From the NCBI RefSeq assembly GCF_000768315.1, contig NZ_AQQX01000001.1, forward strand, positions 124,001 to 188,000: a stretch of DNA of 64,000 nt, read 5' to 3'. Position 1 is the first letter of the stretch, and every line of letters starts with the position of its first letter. The DNA is from Pseudooceanicola atlanticus. Its GTDB lineage: Bacteria; Pseudomonadota; Alphaproteobacteria; Rhodobacterales; Rhodobacteraceae. A program made the translations under genes and the position numbers. A model generated the notes under the pieces. That model saw only the letters and a list, made by a program, of their open reading frames with translations. It was not told the DNA's origin and did not search any database. This document shows, piece by piece, positions 1 through 9,795 of this stretch.

Positions 1-47
1 CGGAACTGCGCCGCATCTATTCCGCCCTGCGCGAGGGGGGCGCATGA
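1..47 (+). CDS. petP: C-terminal end of MarR-family regulator (PetP-like), partial
   Basis: Only the last 14 codons are in the window, read from position 3 to a TGA at 45-47 and ending LRRIYSALREGGA. The stop overlaps the ATG of the next gene (ATGA). This tail is too short to identify alone. The name rests on the established petP-petR arrangement of Rhodobacter relatives, where a MarR-type protein precedes the response regulator PetR. Confidence 0.5.
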   Translation, partial: ELRRIYSALREGGA

Positions 48-754
48 TCGACCCGATGCCGCATCTGCTGATCGTGGATGACGATGAGCGCATCCGGGAT
101 CTTCTGGCGCGATACCTCAAGCGCAACGGGTTCCTCGTGTCCTCTGCCCGCGATGCGGCCCATGCGCGACGTCTGCTGGAGGGGCTGGAATTCGACCTGA
201 TCGTGCTGGACGTGATGATGCCGGGCGAAGACGGTGTCGCCCTGACCCGCGCCCTGCGGGAACGTATGGCCACCCCGATCTTGCTGCTGACCGCGCGGGA
301 CGAAACCAAGGACCGGATCGCTGGGCTGGAAGCCGGGGCCGATGACTACCTGGCCAAGCCGTTTGAACCGAAAGAGCTTCTGCTGCGGATCAACGCCATC
401 CTGCGCCGCATGCCCGAACCGGTCGAGGCCAAGGTCGCGCCCCGTGTCCTGACGATGGGGGATGTGCGCTATGACATCGACAAGGGTGAGATGTGGCAGG
501 GCGAGGCACCCGTCCGCCTAACCGGGAACGAGGTGCAATTGATGCGCATCTTCTCGGCCCATGCGAACGAACCCCTCAGCCGTACGCGACTGGTCGAGGA
601 ACTGGGACGTGGTGCGGGCAAGGATGGTCAGGCGCAGGAACGCGCGGTGGACGTACAGATCACCCGTCTGCGCCGCAAGATCGAGGCCAATCCCAAGCAG
701 CCCCGCTACCTTCAGACGGTGCGCGGCGAGGGCTACATGCTGGTGCATGACTGA
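44..754 (+). CDS. petR: OmpR-family response regulator PetR
   Basis: 236-residue DNA-binding response regulator. The receiver domain (about 6-125) has the acidic pair near residues 12-14, the phospho-acceptor Asp at about 56 (LIVLDVMMP) and the conserved Lys at about 105 (YLAKPFEP). The C-terminal winged helix (about 140-234) ends in the typical RGEGYMLV. It overlaps the upstream gene by 4 bases, so the two are probably co-translated. No histidine kinase lies beside it, as in known petP-petR loci, where PetR is required for cytochrome bc1 expression in Rhodobacter capsulatus. That role is inferred here from similarity and gene order. Confidence 0.85.
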   Translation: MIDPMPHLLIVDDDERIRDLLARYLKRNGFLVSSARDAAHARRLLEGLEFDLIVLDVMMPGEDGVALTRALRERMATPILLLTARDETKDRIAGLEAGADDYLAKPFEPKELLLRINAILRRMPEPVEAKVAPRVLTMGDVRYDIDKGEMWQGEAPVRLTGNEVQLMRIFSAHANEPLSRTRLVEELGRGAGKDGQAQERAVDVQITRLRRKIEANPKQPRYLQTVRGEGYMLVHD

Positions 755-803
755 CGCGCGATGGCGCTTGCCGGGCCGCGCCCGCCGCGTCTAGGGTATC
801 GCC

Positions 804-1733
804 ATGACCACAGCCTTACTCACCCACCCCGACTGCATCGACCACGTCAATCCCGATGGCCATCCCGAACAGGTGGCGCGCCTGCACTACGTGCTCAAGG
901 CGCTGGAGGGAAAGGACCTTTTGCGCCTCGATGCCCCGATGGGAGAGGACGCGCATATCCTGATGACCCATCCGCAGGATTACCTGGACCGGATCAAGTC
1001 CTCGGGGCCGGAGGATGGTTTCGTGCAGATGGATGCCGACACATTCATGTCGCCGGGATCGCTGACTGCCGCCTACCGGGCCGTCGGCGGCGCGGTCAAG
1101 GCGGTCGACATGGTGCTGGGCGGTGAGGTGGAGAATGCCTTCGTCGCCACGCGTCCGCCGGGGCACCACGCGGAAACCGCCTCGCCCATGGGGTTCTGCC
1201 TGTTCGGCAACGTGGCCATCGCGGCCAAGCGGGCGCTGGACCACCACGGCCTGTCCCGCGTCGCGATCGTCGATTTCGACGTGCATCACGGCAATGGGAC
1301 CGAAGATCTGGTGAAGAACGATCCGCGAATCCGCTTCGTTTCGACCCACCAGATGCCGCTTTATCCCGGCACCGGCGCGCCGCAGGAAACCGGGCCGCAT
1401 GGCACGATCACCAATATCGCGCTGTCGACCGGCACCGATGGCGACCTGTATCGCAAGATCCTGGCGAACCGGATCATCCCGATCCTGCGCGATTTCCAGC
1501 CCGAACTCCTGATCCTGTCCGCCGGGTTCGACGCCCATGTCGAGGACCCTCTGGCGGGGATCGAATTGTCGACCGAGGATTTCGGCTGGATCACCGCGCA
1601 GCTGGCCCAAGCCGCGGCAGACCTGTGTGGTGGCAAGATCGTGTCCTGCCTCGAAGGGGGCTACAACCTGGACGCGCTGGCCGCGTCGGCGGCCCTGCAC
1701 GTGGACGAGTTGATTGCCGCCGGGGCGGGTTGA
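804..1733 (+). CDS. Histone deacetylase family protein (class II HDAC fold)
   Basis: 309-residue zinc-dependent deacetylase of the arginase/HDAC fold. Visible signatures are RPPGHHAE (His pair at about 121-122), the DFDVHHGNGT block, whose Asp159 and His161 are expected zinc ligands, and SAGFDAH with Asp243 as the third ligand. All catalytic residues look intact. Bacterial members act on acetylated polyamines, acetoin-related substrates or small amides, and the substrate cannot be told from sequence. It sits between petR and xseB. The start is the first ATG after the petR stop. Confidence 0.85.
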   Translation: MTTALLTHPDCIDHVNPDGHPEQVARLHYVLKALEGKDLLRLDAPMGEDAHILMTHPQDYLDRIKSSGPEDGFVQMDADTFMSPGSLTAAYRAVGGAVKAVDMVLGGEVENAFVATRPPGHHAETASPMGFCLFGNVAIAAKRALDHHGLSRVAIVDFDVHHGNGTEDLVKNDPRIRFVSTHQMPLYPGTGAPQETGPHGTITNIALSTGTDGDLYRKILANRIIPILRDFQPELLILSAGFDAHVEDPLAGIELSTEDFGWITAQLAQAAADLCGGKIVSCLEGGYNLDALAASAALHVDELIAAGAG

Positions 1734-1799
1734 TCGCGAATTGAACCCCCGCGCCGCAGCCCCTATGGTGCCGCCGGACACAGCCAGAGGAGCCGCGCC

Positions 1800-2045
1800 A
1801 TGAGCGATGCAAAACCGGTCGAGGAAATGACCTTCGAAGAGGCGATGCGCGAACTTGAACAGGTCGTCGGCCAGCTGGAACGCGGCGACGTCCCGCTCGA
1901 GGATTCGATCAAGCTCTACGAACGTGGTGCGGCCCTGAAGAAGCGCTGCGAAGACCGCCTGAAGGCCGCCGAGGAAAAGGTCGAGGCGATCACCGCCGAT
2001 GCCGACGGAAACGCCACGGGGACCAAGCCAGCCGACGGGCTCTGA
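1800..2045 (+). CDS. xseB: Exodeoxyribonuclease VII small subunit
   Basis: 81-residue protein, the usual size for XseB. It contains the family core PVEEMTFEEAMRELEQVV followed by QLERGDVPLEDSIKLYERG, a helical hairpin that binds the large subunit XseA. The complex degrades single-stranded DNA to oligonucleotides. A GAGGAG ribosome site lies just before the ATG. ispA begins 1 base after the stop, the common xseB-ispA-dxs order. Confidence 0.95.
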   Translation: MSDAKPVEEMTFEEAMRELEQVVGQLERGDVPLEDSIKLYERGAALKKRCEDRLKAAEEKVEAITADADGNATGTKPADGL

Positions 2046-2046
2046 C

Positions 2047-2907
2047 ATGTTCGAAACGCGGATTGCCGATGTTGCAACCGCCGTCTCTGCACGGCTGGAT
2101 GCGGCGCTGGAACCCATGGCCGGACAGATCGGCGCGGCCATGCGACACGCCACCGATGGGGGCAAGCGGTTGCGTGCTTTCCTCGTGGTCGAGGGCGCGG
2201 GCCTGCACGGGGTCGATCCGGCGCCTGCGCTGGATGCCGCCGCCGCGATCGAGGCGATGCATGCCTATTCGCTTGTCCACGACGACCTGCCCTGCATGGA
2301 CGATGACGACCTGCGCCGCGGCCAGCCCACCGTCCACGTGAAATGGGACGAGGCGACCGCTGTCCTGGTCGGGGATGCGCTGCAAACCCTCGCCTTCGAT
2401 CTGCTGGCCCATGCCAATCTGCCCGCCGACCGGGTCGTGACCCTGACCGCGTCGATGGCGCGGGCCGCGGGCGGGCTGGGTATGGTGCAGGGGCAGGCGA
2501 TGGATATCGCCGCCGAAACCGCGGAAACCCCGCTGACCCTGCTTCAGATCACCGAGCTTCAGGCCAAGAAGACCGGCGCGCTGATCGAATGGTCCGCCCA
2601 GTCCGGGCCGATCATGGCCGGCGCCGATCCCGCCGCCATGGGACATTATGCACGCGCGCTTGGCCTTGCCTTTCAGATCGCCGACGACATCTTGGACATA
2701 GAGGGCGATGAGGCCCGCACCGGCAAACGCCTGCGCAAGGATGACGAGGCGGGCAAGGCCACCTTCGTCTCGCTGCTCGGTCTCGATGGCGCCAAGGCAG
2801 AGGCCAAACGCCTCGTGACCGAGGCCTGCGATGCGCTCGCGCCCTATGGTGACGCCGCCGAAAGCTTGCGGGATGCAGCCCGCTTCGTTATTGCGCGGCA
2901 AAGCTAG
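2047..2907 (+). CDS. ispA: Polyprenyl (farnesyl/geranyl) diphosphate synthase
   Basis: 286-residue class I trans-prenyltransferase that condenses IPP with allylic diphosphates. The first Asp-rich motif is VHDDLPCMDDDD (about residues 78-89) and the second is IADDILDIEGD (about 212-222). The GGKRLRAFLV block near the N-terminus binds IPP. The frame is open upstream, but the ATG at 2047, just after the xseB stop, gives the normal N-terminus MFETRI. It is followed by dxs, so this operon supplies isoprenoids for quinones, carotenoids or undecaprenyl phosphate. Confidence 0.92.
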   Translation: MFETRIADVATAVSARLDAALEPMAGQIGAAMRHATDGGKRLRAFLVVEGAGLHGVDPAPALDAAAAIEAMHAYSLVHDDLPCMDDDDLRRGQPTVHVKWDEATAVLVGDALQTLAFDLLAHANLPADRVVTLTASMARAAGGLGMVQGQAMDIAAETAETPLTLLQITELQAKKTGALIEWSAQSGPIMAGADPAAMGHYARALGLAFQIADDILDIEGDEARTGKRLRKDDEAGKATFVSLLGLDGAKAEAKRLVTEACDALAPYGDAAESLRDAARFVIARQS

Positions 2908-2928
2908 GATCTGCCCCGGGAGGGCATC

Positions 2929-4857
2929 ATGAGCGAACGACCCAACACCCCGCTGCTGGACCAGGTCCGGGACCCGAGCGATCTGAAACGCCTGACCGAT
3001 GCGCAATTGCGCCAGGTGGCCGATGAATTGCGGGCCGAGACGATCTCGGCCGTGTCGGAAACCGGCGGCCATCTCGGGGCTGGCCTGGGCGTTGTGGAAC
3101 TTACCGTCGCGCTGCATGCCCTTTGGAATGCGCCGCGCGATCGCATCATCTGGGACGTGTCGCACCAGACCTACCCGCACAAGATCCTGACCGGCCGCCG
3201 CGACCGTATCCGTACGATCCGCCAGAAGGACGGGCTGTCCGGCTTCACCAAGCGCGCCGAAAGCCCCTTTGACGCCTTCGGCGCGGCGCATAGCTCCACC
3301 TCGATTTCCGCGGCTCTCGGCTTTGCCGTGGCGCGGGATCTGGGCGGCGCACCGGAACACGGTATCGGCGACGCCATCGCGGTGATCGGTGACGGCGCGA
3401 TGAGCGCGGGCATGGCCTTCGAGGCGATGAACAATGCCGGCTCGCTCGGCAAGCGCATGATCGTGATCCTGAACGACAACGAGATGTCCATCGCGCCGCC
3501 GGTTGGGGCGCTGTCCAATTACCTCTCGCGGCTCTATGCGGGCGATCCGTTCCAGGAATTCAAGGCCGCTGCCAAGGGGGCGGTGTCGCTTCTGCCGCCG
3601 CCCTTCCAGCAAGGCGCCAAGCGGGCCAAGGAAATGCTGAAGGGCATGACCGTCGGCGGCACCCTGTTCGAAGAGCTGGGCTTTTCCTACGTGGGCCCCA
3701 TTGATGGTCACGATTTCAACCAGCTTCTGCCGGTCCTGCGGACGGTCAAGGCACGCGCCACCGGGCCGGTGCTGATCCATATCGTCACCAAGAAGGGCAA
3801 GGGCTACGCGCCCGCCGAAAAGGCCCGCGATGGTGGGCATGCCACGGCCAAGTTCGACGTCGTCAGCGGAGAGCAGAAAAAGGCGCCCTCCAACGCGCCC
3901 TCCTACACCTCGGTCTTCGGCAAGGAACTGGTACGTCTCGCCGCAGAAGATCCGCGCATCTGTGCGGTGACCGCCGCGATGCCGGATGGCACCGGTCTGA
4001 ACCTGATGGTCGAACGCTACCCGTCGCGCACCTTCGATGTCGGCATCGCCGAACAGCATGGCGTGACCTTTTCGGCCGGTCTGGCCGCCGGTGGCCTGAA
4101 ACCGTTCTGCGCGATGTATTCGACCTTCCTTCAGCGCGGCTATGACCAGGTCGTGCATGACGTCGCGATCCAGCGGCTTCCGGTGCGTTTCGCCATCGAC
4201 CGCGCCGGTCTGGTGGGCGCAGATGGGGCCACCCATGCCGGCAGCTTCGACACGGCCTACCTGTCCAACCTGCCCGGTTTTGTTGTCATGGCCGCCGCGG
4301 ACGAGGCAGAGCTGATGCACATGGTCGCCACCGCCGCGGCCCATGACGACGGACCGATCGCCTTCCGCTATCCGCGCGGCGAGGGCTCGGGCGTCGAGAT
4401 GCCGGAAAAGGGTGAGGTTCTGGAAATCGGCAAGGGCCGGATGATCCAGCAGGGCGCCCGCGTCGCGATCCTGTCCTTCGGCACCCGCCTGAGCGAGGTC
4501 ATGACCGCGTCAGAATCGCTGCGCGCCCGCGGCATCACGCCGACCGTCGCCGATGTGCGTTTTGCCAAGCCGCTGGATCGCGCCCTGATCCTGCAACTGG
4601 CCGCCGATCACGAGGCGCTCATCACGATCGAGGAAGGCGCCGTCGGCGGCTTTGGCTCGCACGTTGCGCAGCTTCTGTCGGATGAGGGCGTCTTTGACGA
4701 CGGGCTCAAGTTCCGGTCTATGGTTCTGCCCGATACGTTCATCGACCAGGCCAGCCCCGCGGACATGTACGCCACCGCCAAGCTGAACGCCCCGGATATC
4801 GAGGCCAAGGTGCTTGAGGTGCTGGGGGTCGCGCAGGTGTCGCAGAAGAAGGCCTGA
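2929..4857 (+). CDS. dxs: 1-deoxy-D-xylulose-5-phosphate synthase
   Basis: 642-residue thiamine-diphosphate enzyme catalysing the first step of the MEP pathway (pyruvate plus glyceraldehyde-3-phosphate). The thiamine-binding block [18 protein letters not shown] lies near residues 150-170. The transketolase-like central domain includes [15 protein letters not shown] (catalytic Glu), followed by the C-terminal transketolase domain. A strong GGGAGGG site precedes the ATG. Length and motifs are normal. The MEP-pathway gene ispH lies at 35.8-36.8 kb in this window. Confidence 0.96.
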   Translation: MSERPNTPLLDQVRDPSDLKRLTDAQLRQVADELRAETISAVSETGGHLGAGLGVVELTVALHALWNAPRDRIIWDVSHQTYPHKILTGRRDRIRTIRQKDGLSGFTKRAESPFDAFGAAHSSTSISAALGFAVARDLGGAPEHGIGDAIAVIGDGAMSAGMAFEAMNNAGSLGKRMIVILNDNEMSIAPPVGALSNYLSRLYAGDPFQEFKAAAKGAVSLLPPPFQQGAKRAKEMLKGMTVGGTLFEELGFSYVGPIDGHDFNQLLPVLRTVKARATGPVLIHIVTKKGKGYAPAEKARDGGHATAKFDVVSGEQKKAPSNAPSYTSVFGKELVRLAAEDPRICAVTAAMPDGTGLNLMVERYPSRTFDVGIAEQHGVTFSAGLAAGGLKPFCAMYSTFLQRGYDQVVHDVAIQRLPVRFAIDRAGLVGADGATHAGSFDTAYLSNLPGFVVMAAADEAELMHMVATAAAHDDGPIAFRYPRGEGSGVEMPEKGEVLEIGKGRMIQQGARVAILSFGTRLSEVMTASESLRARGITPTVADVRFAKPLDRALILQLAADHEALITIEEGAVGGFGSHVAQLLSDEGVFDDGLKFRSMVLPDTFIDQASPADMYATAKLNAPDIEAKVLEVLGVAQVSQKKA

Positions 4858-4871
4858 GGCGCTACGGGGCC

Positions 4872-5501
4872 TCAGGAAATCAGCCAGAGCACGGCGGCAG
4901 CGCTCAGCCCGACCTGGATATAGCCCAGAAGAGTGAACAGCCCGTCCCGCGCCAGTAGCCCAACCGCGAAGAGCGAGATCGCGACGGCAAAGATCGACGT
5001 GACCATCGGCAGCACCTCGAGGAAGGGGATGATGATCGTGATCGCGATGATCGTCAGCAATGTGACGATGTTCGCGGGTCGCGACACCAGCGCCGTCAAC
5101 CGTTTGTGTGTGCGGTTATCGATCCAGGCGCAGGGTTTGCGCAGCCATTCGATGGCCTTGTCCAACCGCTTGGTCGGTATCTCGCGCTTCTTTAGGAATT
5201 CCGGCATCCAGACATGGGACCGTCCCGCCAGTTTCTGAACGGTGATCAGGAAGATGAAGATCGCCCCAAGCGTGGGCAGGCCGAAAATCCCCGATAGCGG
5301 CGACACCAGGATCAGCGCAGGGACCAGGATCACCGGGGCAAAACTGCGCACCCCGATCTCCTCCAGGATCGAGCGGACAGAGATTTTCTCGTCCCGCTCG
5401 GCGTTCTGCAACGCGTCCAGGATGTCGGTGAGGCTGCGCAGGTTCGCACCTGGGCTGGGCTGCGGTGCGGTCGCTGTATCGGTCATGGATGCCATCGTCA
5501 T
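4872..5501 (-). CDS. ExoD-family membrane protein
   Basis: About 209 residues, converging on dxs. The first half has an ExoD-type amphipathic region (SLTDILDALQNAERDEKISV) and a hydrophobic stretch (FAPVILVPALILVSPLSG), followed by further membrane segments (IVTLLTIIAITIIIPFLEVLP and the C-terminus). ExoD was found in Rhizobium mutants defective in exopolysaccharide and alkali tolerance, and its biochemical role is unknown. The start is uncertain: ATG 5501, ATG 5486 and a GTG at 5516 are all possible, and none has a strong ribosome site. Confidence 0.75.
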   Translation of the reverse strand: MTMASMTDTATAPQPSPGANLRSLTDILDALQNAERDEKISVRSILEEIGVRSFAPVILVPALILVSPLSGIFGLPTLGAIFIFLITVQKLAGRSHVWMPEFLKKREIPTKRLDKAIEWLRKPCAWIDNRTHKRLTALVSRPANIVTLLTIIAITIIIPFLEVLPMVTSIFAVAISLFAVGLLARDGLFTLLGYIQVGLSAAAVLWLIS

Positions 5502-5532
5502 GAGAGGGCAACGCACGGAAAGCCCCGCCGGT

Positions 5533-6396
5533 TCAACCCTGTTGCGCTTTTTCCAGGTCCAGCAACGCTGCCAGCCCCTCTCGGTATGTGGGGTAGATCA
5601 GTCGGACGCCAAGGTCTGTCTTGATCTTGTCATTTTTGACCCGCTTGCTTTCGGCATAAAAGCTCCGGGCCATGGGCGTCATTTCGGCGGTCTCAAAATC
5701 TTCCTCGGGCGGGAGTGGCTGCCCCAGAAGCTCTGCGGCGTGGGCGATCACGTCCTGCGGCGGGGCCGGGTCGTCGTCGCACATGTTGTAGATCGCCCCG
5801 GGATCGGGCTGGGCGATCGAAGCGGCCAGGACTTGCGCGATGTCCTCGACATGGATGCGGGAAAAAACCTGACCAGGCTTGATGATCCGCCGTGCCGTGC
5901 CGTTGCGCACCTTGGAAAACGGCCCACGGCCGGGGCCGTAAATACCCGCCAACCGGAAGATATGTAGCGGTAGATCGGGGATCGCCTGCCATTCCGCCTC
6001 TGCTGCGACGCGCCACTTGCCACGCCTTGTGGACGGGGTCAGCGGCGTATCCTCGTCGACCCATCCACCATCGTGGTTGCCGTAGACACCCGTCGTCGAC
6101 AGGTAGCCGGCCCATTCCAGCCGGGGCGCGATCCGGGTGATGTCATCCTTCAGATGCCGCAGCATCGGGTCGCCCTCCGCATCCGGCCCGGCCGAGATCA
6201 GCAGATGCGTCGCCTCTTCCAACGGGCCGCTCAGATTGCCGGGGAAAACATGGGGGACGATGCCCTCCTGCTTCAGCGCCTCTGCCTTGTCGGCGCTGCG
6301 GGTGGTGCCGTGGATGACCCAGCCCTGCGGCAGCAGCAACTCGGAAAGGGCGCGGGCGGAAAAGCCGTGGCCAAGGGAAAGAAGCGTCTTTGTCAT
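5533..6396 (-). CDS. NAD(P)-dependent epimerase/reductase-like protein (atypical SDR)
   Basis: 287-residue Rossmann-fold protein. The N-terminal glycine motif is LSLGHGFSARALSELL, and STTGVYGNHDGGWVDE followed by RLAGIYGPGRGP resembles the extended-SDR active-site region. The canonical YxxxK is not obvious, as in the YeeZ-like atypical group. The substrate is unknown. It lies upstream of lpxK on the other side of a 31-base gap in the same direction of transcription. Confidence 0.75.
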   Translation of the reverse strand: MTKTLLSLGHGFSARALSELLLPQGWVIHGTTRSADKAEALKQEGIVPHVFPGNLSGPLEEATHLLISAGPDAEGDPMLRHLKDDITRIAPRLEWAGYLSTTGVYGNHDGGWVDEDTPLTPSTRRGKWRVAAEAEWQAIPDLPLHIFRLAGIYGPGRGPFSKVRNGTARRIIKPGQVFSRIHVEDIAQVLAASIAQPDPGAIYNMCDDDPAPPQDVIAHAAELLGQPLPPEEDFETAEMTPMARSFYAESKRVKNDKIKTDLGVRLIYPTYREGLAALLDLEKAQQG

Positions 6397-6427
6397 GTCC
6401 CTGATCTGGGCCAGTGGCGCCGAAGCG

Positions 6428-7420
6428 TCAAGCCGGGAAGAGCGCGCGCAACGCGTCGCGCATCGGGTCCGGGTTTTCTATACGTAGGCGTACGGGAAGG
6501 GTCAGGACCTTTGGCCGGAACTCTTTTGGCAGTCGGACTGCGTCTTTTTCCGTGGTCACCAGCTGGGCCCGATGGCGGATCGCGTCGCGTTCCAACCGGG
6601 CCAGAAGGGCAGGGGTGAAGGGTTGATGGTCGCTCAGACCTTCGGCATGGATCAGCTGCGCACCGAGCCCTCGCAGGGTGGCGAAGAACTTTTCCGGATG
6701 CCCGATCCCCGCGAAGGCGAGGAAAGGTGTCGCCGTCCAGTCCATCCCGGTCTGAAGCGGGTCGAGCTGCCCCGTGACATGAGGAATGTTCAACGGGGGA
6801 AGGGTCGCGGCCAGTTTGGCCTGCGCGGCCTCGTCCCCGATGGACAGCAACAGATCGGCCCTCGCCAGCCCCGTTTCGACCGGCTCCCGCAGCGGTCCGG
6901 CAGGCAGGCAAAGCCCGTTGCCGAACCCCCGCCGCGCATCCACCACGACGATGGACAGGTCCTTGGCCAGGCCGGGATTCTGAAACCCGTCATCCAGCAG
7001 GATCGCCTGCGCGCCATCCTGCACTGCCGCCCGCGCCCCCGCCACACGGTCCCTGGCGACCCAGGCCGGACCGAAGGCGGAAAGCAGCAAGGGCTCATCG
7101 CCAACATCCGCTGCCGTATGTTCGCGCTCTGACACCCGCACGGGTCCTTCCAGCCGCCCGCCATGGCCGCGCGATACGACATGGGCGGCGATGCCCAGAT
7201 CGGCCAGCATCTGCATCAGGGCGATGGTCGTCGGTGTCTTTCCGGTCCCGCCGGCATTGATATTGCCGATGCAGATCACCGGTACCCCGACCATTTCAGG
7301 TGTGCCGCCAGCCAGACGTCGCGCCGTCGCCGCCGCGTAAAGACGCCCGAGCGGAGACAGCACACGCGCGCGCAGGCCGGGCCGTTCGGGCGGATTGTAC
7401 CAGAAGTCAGGCGCCTGCAT
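6428..7420 (-). CDS. lpxK: Tetraacyldisaccharide 4'-kinase
   Basis: 330-residue kinase that phosphorylates the lipid A precursor at the 4' position on the inner membrane. The P-loop is visible as [17 protein letters not shown] (about residues 50-66), and DDGFQNPGL is the family's signature with the Asp pair. Its frame stays open far upstream, but the ATG at 7420 gives the typical [16 protein letters not shown]-terminus. It overlaps the waaA-like gene by 14 bases, making an LPS-core operon. Confidence 0.93.
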   Translation of the reverse strand: MQAPDFWYNPPERPGLRARVLSPLGRLYAAATARRLAGGTPEMVGVPVICIGNINAGGTGKTPTTIALMQMLADLGIAAHVVSRGHGGRLEGPVRVSEREHTAADVGDEPLLLSAFGPAWVARDRVAGARAAVQDGAQAILLDDGFQNPGLAKDLSIVVVDARRGFGNGLCLPAGPLREPVETGLARADLLLSIGDEAAQAKLAATLPPLNIPHVTGQLDPLQTGMDWTATPFLAFAGIGHPEKFFATLRGLGAQLIHAEGLSDHQPFTPALLARLERDAIRHRAQLVTTEKDAVRLPKEFRPKVLTLPVRLRIENPDPMRDALRALFPA

Positions 7421-8615
7421 TGGACAGCGACCTCCGGTCCAGGATCTCCTCGATCTTCTCAAGCACCTTGTCGGTGACCTCCGCGCCCTCGGTCGCGACA
7501 TCCCAGGCCGCCTGTGCCATGGCGGCGGCCTGATCCGGTGCGTTGAGACGCAAGATGGCCGCGGCGAGCGACGGTGCATCCCGTACCAGCCGCGCAGCGC
7601 CCGCTCGGGCAAAGCGCGAATAGCTGGACAGGTGGCGCGAGACATTGGGGCCATAGACGATGGCAGAGCCAAGCGCGGCCGGTTCGTAAGGATCACGGCC
7701 GCCGTGACCCGTCGTCAGCGAGGACGCCATCAGCGTCACCGGCGCCAGCCGGTACCACAGCCCCATCTCGCCGTAGGTGTCGGCCAGCAGCACCTGGGTG
7801 GTTTCTTCCGGGTAGCCGCCCGCGGACCAGCGGACATAGCGCAGGCCCTGGGCCTCGAGTTCCGCCACCATGGCAGAGGTGCTGTCGATATCCTGAGGCA
7901 CCAGGATCAGCATCAGCCGGTGGGCCGACCGGATGGCACGGCGATGCGCCTCGATCACCATGTTCAGCTCGTCCGCCTGCACCATCGCGGCCAGCCAGAT
8001 CGGCCGGGTCGCCAGGCTTTCCGCCAGTTCGGTGCGTTCCGCCTCGTTGCAGGGGATTGCGGCGGCGCCTTCCTGCAGCGGGCCGGTCACGTCGATCTTT
8101 TCCGGGTTCGCCCCCAGCCGGGTGAGGCGCTTCGCGGCATTGGCTGAACGGGCAAAGATCGCCTCGAACCCGGTGATGACATTGCGTTCGCCGCGCCGGC
8201 TCCACCGCAGGCGCTGTTCGGGAAACCCGTCTTCGGTCGCGTCGATCAGCAGGGTGGGTACGCCCTTCTGCAGGGTCTGGTTCAAAAGGGTGGGACGCAG
8301 GTGCCCGGTATGCCAGATGCAAATGTCGGGCTGCCAATGGGCCAGGAATTTCCGGCTGGGCGCGGTGTTGTCGTCGGGCAATTGCTGCGGGATCACGTGG
8401 CGGGGCAGCTTGGCCTGGATCGGCTGATCGTGGCACTGGGTCATCACCATCGTGATATCCGGCCATTGCCCGGCTGCGCGCACGGCAAGCTGGGCCAGCG
8501 CCGGGGCCCTGTCAGGGTCGGCGGCATGGGCCCAGATCAACGGCCCCTCGGGACGCGGAGGCAGGTCTTCGCCGGACCCGATCGCGCCCGGGGCGCGGCG
8601 CGAGGCCGACGGCAA
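7407..8615 (-). CDS. waaA: 3-deoxy-D-manno-octulosonic acid transferase-like glycosyltransferase (divergent)
   Basis: 402-residue GT30-type protein by context and fold. The N-terminal block [19 protein letters not shown] aligns with the Kdo-transferase start, and the C-terminal nucleotide-sugar half contains [22 protein letters not shown]. It appears to lack the conserved SxGE catalytic Glu (here DPDR) and the N-terminal membrane anchor. The likely start is a TTG at 8615, 3 bases from the end of the DUF4170 gene, with no better upstream choice. Pairing with lpxK supports a role in lipid A/Kdo assembly. Whether it is active on Kdo is inference. Confidence 0.75.
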   Translation of the reverse strand: MPSASRRAPGAIGSGEDLPPRPEGPLIWAHAADPDRAPALAQLAVRAAGQWPDITMVMTQCHDQPIQAKLPRHVIPQQLPDDNTAPSRKFLAHWQPDICIWHTGHLRPTLLNQTLQKGVPTLLIDATEDGFPEQRLRWSRRGERNVITGFEAIFARSANAAKRLTRLGANPEKIDVTGPLQEGAAAIPCNEAERTELAESLATRPIWLAAMVQADELNMVIEAHRRAIRSAHRLMLILVPQDIDSTSAMVAELEAQGLRYVRWSAGGYPEETTQVLLADTYGEMGLWYRLAPVTLMASSLTTGHGGRDPYEPAALGSAIVYGPNVSRHLSSYSRFARAGAARLVRDAPSLAAAILRLNAPDQAAAMAQAAWDVATEGAEVTDKVLEKIEEILDRRSLSNAGA

Positions 8616-8618
8616 CCC

Positions 8619-8864
8619 TTACGATCCCAGTTCTTCGGTCGAGGACGCCGCCGCCTCTTCGTCGCGCAGGCGGTGGATATGCGCGATGTAGAACCGCATA
8701 TGGGCGTTATCGACCGTGCGCTGTGCCTCTGCCTTCCAGGCATCGTAGGCCGAGGCATAATCGGGGAACATGCCGACGATCTGGATATCCTCGACATTCT
8801 TGAACACGTTCTTGGTCGGATCGACCAGCTCTCCGCCAAAGACGAGGTGCAGGCGTTGCGTCAT
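8619..8864 (-). CDS. DUF4170 domain protein
   Basis: 81-residue small protein beginning MTQRLHLVFGGELVDP and containing IVGMFPDYASAYDAWKAEAQ and RFYIAHIHRLRD. This matches the DUF4170 family of alphaproteobacteria, commonly found next to waaA/lpxK. No catalytic motif is evident and the function is unknown. Its stop is 3 bases before the proposed waaA-like start, so the two are probably translated from one mRNA. Confidence 0.85.
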   Translation of the reverse strand: MTQRLHLVFGGELVDPTKNVFKNVEDIQIVGMFPDYASAYDAWKAEAQRTVDNAHMRFYIAHIHRLRDEEAAASSTEELGS

Positions 8865-8997
8865 GGGTCAGCCTCCTTGGGTTCGGGCCGGGTCACCGGC
8901 GCCCTGGATCATCGCGAACCTGCGGGCTTTGCCGTGGCAGGTCAAGCGTTTGGCCCCGTTGCGGGGGCCGGAATGGGGCCCTGATAGCAAGGGGTGC

Positions 8998-9795
8998 TTA
9001 ACTCGCGGTATAACCCAGGGCGCTGAGGATTTCACCATGCAGATCGGGCCCCGCCGCGACGACACCGTCAACTTGCGGGTGGGCATTGTTGAACCGCAGT
9101 GGCGCGCCCCTGCGGTCGGTGGTGACCGCCCCGGCCTCGCGCAGGATCAGATCGCCGGCGGCGATGTCCCATTCCCAGCTGTCGCGCAGGGTCAGCATCG
9201 CGTCATAGCGCCCCTCTGCCACCAGCGACAGGCGATATGCCAGCGAAGGGCGGTAATGGCGCGACACGTCGGGCACGCCGCCGGGCCAGTGGCGGCTGTC
9301 GTAATTGGGTTTGGCGGCCAGCAACCGTGCCCCGTGCAGCTGATCGCGCGGAGAGGCCCGCAAGGGCCGGTCGTTCAGATACGCCCCCCGGCCTTGGGCT
9401 GCGGCATAAAGCTTGCCCTTCACCGGAAGGTAGACGGCGGCGGCGATCACCTCGCCGTCTTCGGCGATGGCCAGCGAATGCGCCCAAGCGGGAGAGCCGT
9501 CGATGAAACTGCGGGTGCCGTCGATCGGGTCGATGATGAAGACGCGGGATTGCGACAGGCGGGCATCGCCGTCTTCGCTTTCCTCGCTCAGCCAGCCGTA
9601 ATCGGGCCGGGCGCTGCGGAGCTTGTCTTCCAGCAGACGGTTCACGGCCAGGTCGGCCTCGGTCACGGGGCCAAGGTCGTCGGGCTTTTCCCACTTGCGG
9701 TTGCGCCCGGTGGTGAATTGCAAGGCGGTCAGGCCCGCCGCCCGTGCCGCCTCTGTCAGCAGCGCAAGGTCCTGGGCGGGATCACTGACCGGCAA
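8998..9795 (-). CDS. Inositol monophosphatase family phosphatase (CysQ/SuhB-like)
   Basis: 265-residue metal-dependent phosphatase. The lithium-sensitive phosphatase motifs are intact: GWLSEES (metal Glu), DPIDGTRSF (Asp-Pro-Ile-Asp) and WEWDIAAGDLILREAGA near the C-terminus. The substrate could be inositol phosphate, 3'-phosphoadenosine 5'-phosphate or a histidinol-phosphate-type compound, and the motifs do not discriminate. The start overlaps the end of the pmbA-like gene by 14 bases (9782-9795), so it is translated downstream of it in one operon. Confidence 0.85.
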   Translation of the reverse strand: MPVSDPAQDLALLTEAARAAGLTALQFTTGRNRKWEKPDDLGPVTEADLAVNRLLEDKLRSARPDYGWLSEESEDGDARLSQSRVFIIDPIDGTRSFIDGSPAWAHSLAIAEDGEVIAAAVYLPVKGKLYAAAQGRGAYLNDRPLRASPRDQLHGARLLAAKPNYDSRHWPGGVPDVSRHYRPSLAYRLSLVAEGRYDAMLTLRDSWEWDIAAGDLILREAGAVTTDRRGAPLRFNNAHPQVDGVVAAGPDLHGEILSALGYTAS

